Origin: Bradyrhizobium sp. in8p8
GTDB lineage: Bacteria > Pseudomonadota > Alphaproteobacteria > Rhizobiales > Xanthobacteraceae
DNA: 64,000 bases
Assembly: GCF_000426845.1 (NCBI RefSeq)
Contig: NZ_AUGD01000013.1
Location: forward strand, 124,001-188,000
Direction: 5' to 3'
The notes beneath the pieces are model-generated. The model was not told where the DNA came from, searched no databases, and was given only the letters and a program-made list of their open reading frames with translations. The first letter of the stretch is position 1. Every line of letters begins with the position of its first letter. The translations under genes were made by a program, and so were the position numbers. Shown here in pieces: positions 62,657 through 64,000 of the stretch.

Positions 62657-63415
62657 CTAGCCCTGGGCCTTCAGGCCCCATTTACCCAGGATCTTGTCAA
62701 TGGTGCCATTGGCCTTCAGCTTGGTGAGCGAAGCGTTGATCTTGCCGAGCAGCGCGGCCTCACCCTTGCGCACGCCGATGCCGACCGATCCGACCGTGAC
62801 GGGCTTGTAGCCGTCCACGAGGCGTACCTCCGGGAAGCCGCCCTGCTTCAGATTGTAGGCGAGGATCGGATAGTCGGCGTAGCCGGCCTTGAGGCGGCCG
62901 GTGTTCACGTCGCGCAGGATGTCGGGAATGGTGTCGTAGGCCTTCACGTCGGCGAACAGGCCGGTCTTCTTGAGCGCGTCGACGAAGGCGGTGCCGACCT
63001 GCGCGCCGACCGTCTCGCCCTTCAAATCCTCCTGCGTGGCGTAGGCCTTAGTATCGCTCTTGGGAACCACGAGGCCCTCGCCGTAGGTGTAGATCGGATC
63101 CGAGAAGTCGACGACCTCCTTGCGCGGCGGCGTGATGAACATCGCGGCCGCGATGATGTCGATCTTGCTCGAGGTCAGCGACGGGATCAGCGCGGAAAAC
63201 TGCATCGGCTCGATCTGCACGTTGAAGCCGGCATCCTTGCCGACTTCGGTGATGAGATCGACCATGATGCCCTGGATGGTGTTGGTCTTGGTGTCGAGGA
63301 AGGTGAAGGGAATGCCCGTCGGCGTCGAGCCGACCTTGAGCACCTGTTGCGCCGACGCCGGCACCGTTGCGGCAATCGCGAGTGCCGCGACCGCGGCCTG
63401 GACATAACGCTTCAT
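62657..63415 (-). CDS. Polar amino-acid ABC transporter substrate-binding protein
   Basis: A 252-residue periplasmic receptor from ATG 63415; signal MKRYVQAAVAALAIAATVPASAQQ. SBP_bac_3 features: LKVGSTPTGIPFTFLD, IQGIMVDLITEVGKDAGF, KIDIIAAAMFITPPRKEVVDFSDP and GAQVGTAFVDALKK. Promoter-proximal gene of the importer operon, divergent from the XRE regulator. Confidence 0.93.
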   Translation of the reverse strand: MKRYVQAAVAALAIAATVPASAQQVLKVGSTPTGIPFTFLDTKTNTIQGIMVDLITEVGKDAGFNVQIEPMQFSALIPSLTSSKIDIIAAAMFITPPRKEVVDFSDPIYTYGEGLVVPKSDTKAYATQEDLKGETVGAQVGTAFVDALKKTGLFADVKAYDTIPDILRDVNTGRLKAGYADYPILAYNLKQGGFPEVRLVDGYKPVTVGSVGIGVRKGEAALLGKINASLTKLKANGTIDKILGKWGLKAQG

Positions 63416-63498
63416 CGCATCCCCCTTTGGGTCTGGCCGGCGCCGCCCGCGCATCTCGTGATCAGACGTTGCGGGCCGAGCCGTTTCGGCCTATTTTC

Positions 63499-63517
63499 AC
63501 CAATATGAAATTTTGGT
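63499..63517. promoter_or_regulatory. Weak inverted repeat in the divergent promoter
   Basis: ACCAA...TTGGT arms separated by nine bases, in an AT-rich stretch midway between the receptor and XRE genes. Possible operator or promoter element. Confidence 0.35.
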
Positions 63518-63545
63518 CACACTTTCGGGGATGATGCAAGCGGTT

Positions 63546-63559
63546 TTCATGCACATGAA
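63546..63559. promoter_or_regulatory. Candidate XRE-cupin operator
   Basis: Inverted repeat TTCATG-CA-CATGAA, perfect arms, 14 bases before the GTG start of the regulator. Position fits autoregulation. Confidence 0.5.
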
Positions 63560-63573
63560 GGAAGCGCTTTGAC

Positions 63574-64000
63574 GTGAGCGGTGGCAAAAGAATGCGCAAA
63601 CTGGCCGCCGCAAAGCCGGCTAGGAAGGTGAAAGCCAAGGCCATCGCCAGGCCGGCCGAGCCGGCGATGGACGTTACGGTCGGCCGCCGCATCCGGGATC
63701 TCAGGCGGGTCAGGCGATTTTCGCTGGAGACGGTCGCCGCACGCACGGACCTGTCGATCGGGTTTCTCAGCCAGATCGAGCGCGGGCTGTCGTCGCCGTC
63801 GCTGCGCGTGCTGGCGACCCTCGCCGACGTGCTCGGCGTCGGCATCGCCGCGCTGTTCGGCGCCAGCCCGAGCGCTGACGCGGCCTCCGATCAGGTGGTG
63901 ACGCGCGGACTGCAGCGGCCCGAGCTGAAACTCTGGCGCACCGGCGTATCAAAGCAGTTGCTGAGCCCGGCCGGTGCGGACAACAAGCTCAACCTGTTCC
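63574..64000 (+). CDS. XRE-family regulator, probably with cupin domain (cut by window end)
   Basis: 142 residues visible from GTG 63574; ATG 63592 is an alternative start. A basic N-terminal leader is followed by HTH_3: VGRRIRDLRRVRRFSLETVAARTDLSIGFLSQIERG LSSPSLRVLATLADVLGV is the PuuR/XRE-cupin pattern, and the sequence after ALFGASPS begins what should be a cupin sensor. Regulators of this type control polyamine or amino-acid use from divergent positions like this one. Confidence 0.88.
   Translation, partial: MSGGKRMRKLAAAKPARKVKAKAIARPAEPAMDVTVGRRIRDLRRVRRFSLETVAARTDLSIGFLSQIERGLSSPSLRVLATLADVLGVGIAALFGASPSADAASDQVVTRGLQRPELKLWRTGVSKQLLSPAGADNKLNLF

Noticed and set aside
62009..63508. 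499-residue plus-strand open frame
   Set aside because: Antisense of the ABC permease and receptor genes, both with intact family motifs.

Overview
The window is high-GC alphaproteobacterial chromosome and looks like Bradyrhizobium or a close relative. The signs are strong G/C preference at third codon positions, many class III nucleotide cyclases, Tat-exported periplasmic enzymes, an LOS/EPS-type flippase, orphan solute-binding proteins, a bacterial Ku gene, and intergenic inverted repeats of the kind familiar from Bradyrhizobium. Genus assignment is inference from gene style; there is no rRNA or complete tRNA in the window.

Layout. 1-4.8 kb: a catabolic/accessory group (isochorismatase-fold hydrolase cut by the window edge, SRPBCC protein, YbfB/YjiJ-type MFS exporter, tautomerase, SDR) with a divergent LysR regulator. 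It is followed by small hypotheticals and, at about 5.99-6.03 kb, the 3' half of a CAU-anticodon tRNA, which looks like an integration (att) scar. 6.2-14 kb: a CadC-like regulator, a Tat amidase, a LysR/MBL-hydrolase divergent pair, and two paralogous gene pairs (a small Arg-tailed protein and DUF3833) in each of which one copy is broken by single-base deletions. 14-20 kb: Ku, a TetR-controlled SDR, rhodanese and several very small proteins. 17.7-24.3 kb: three class III cyclases and a HutD-type protein.

24.6-27.2 kb: a compact bufferin-type RiPP operon (DUF2282 precursor, DUF692/MNIO enzyme, DUF2063 partner, DoxX membrane protein) predicted to make a copper-binding modified peptide. 27.2-33.3 kb: a divergent TetR-controlled catabolic/uptake locus, with two perfect or near-perfect operator palindromes between the two arms and two orphan solute-binding proteins of different transporter classes. 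33.3-39 kb: envelope genes (L,D-transpeptidase, polysaccharide flippase, Tat-exported GH10 enzyme, DUF6492 protein).

39-52.1 kb: a large SAM-cyclase-ATPase-TPR regulator coupled to a PCMT-like methyltransferase, divergent from a 2145-residue NRPS. The NRPS (AAE3-like A-PCP-C-A-PCP-C, no thioesterase) is followed by a tiny lysine-tailed coiled-coil protein, a 4'-phosphopantetheinyl transferase and a flavin monooxygenase. This is a self-contained biosynthetic cluster whose product I do not recognise. 52-56.5 kb: an acetylpolyamine-deacetylase-like protein and an overlapping pair of secreted beta-propeller proteins, one with a C-terminal c-type heme motif. 57-64 kb: enoyl-CoA hydratase, cytoplasmic gamma-glutamyltransferase, a DadA/PuuB-type FAD oxidase, a polar amino-acid ABC importer and a divergent XRE-cupin regulator cut by the window end, together suggesting gamma-glutamyl or polyamine nitrogen scavenging.
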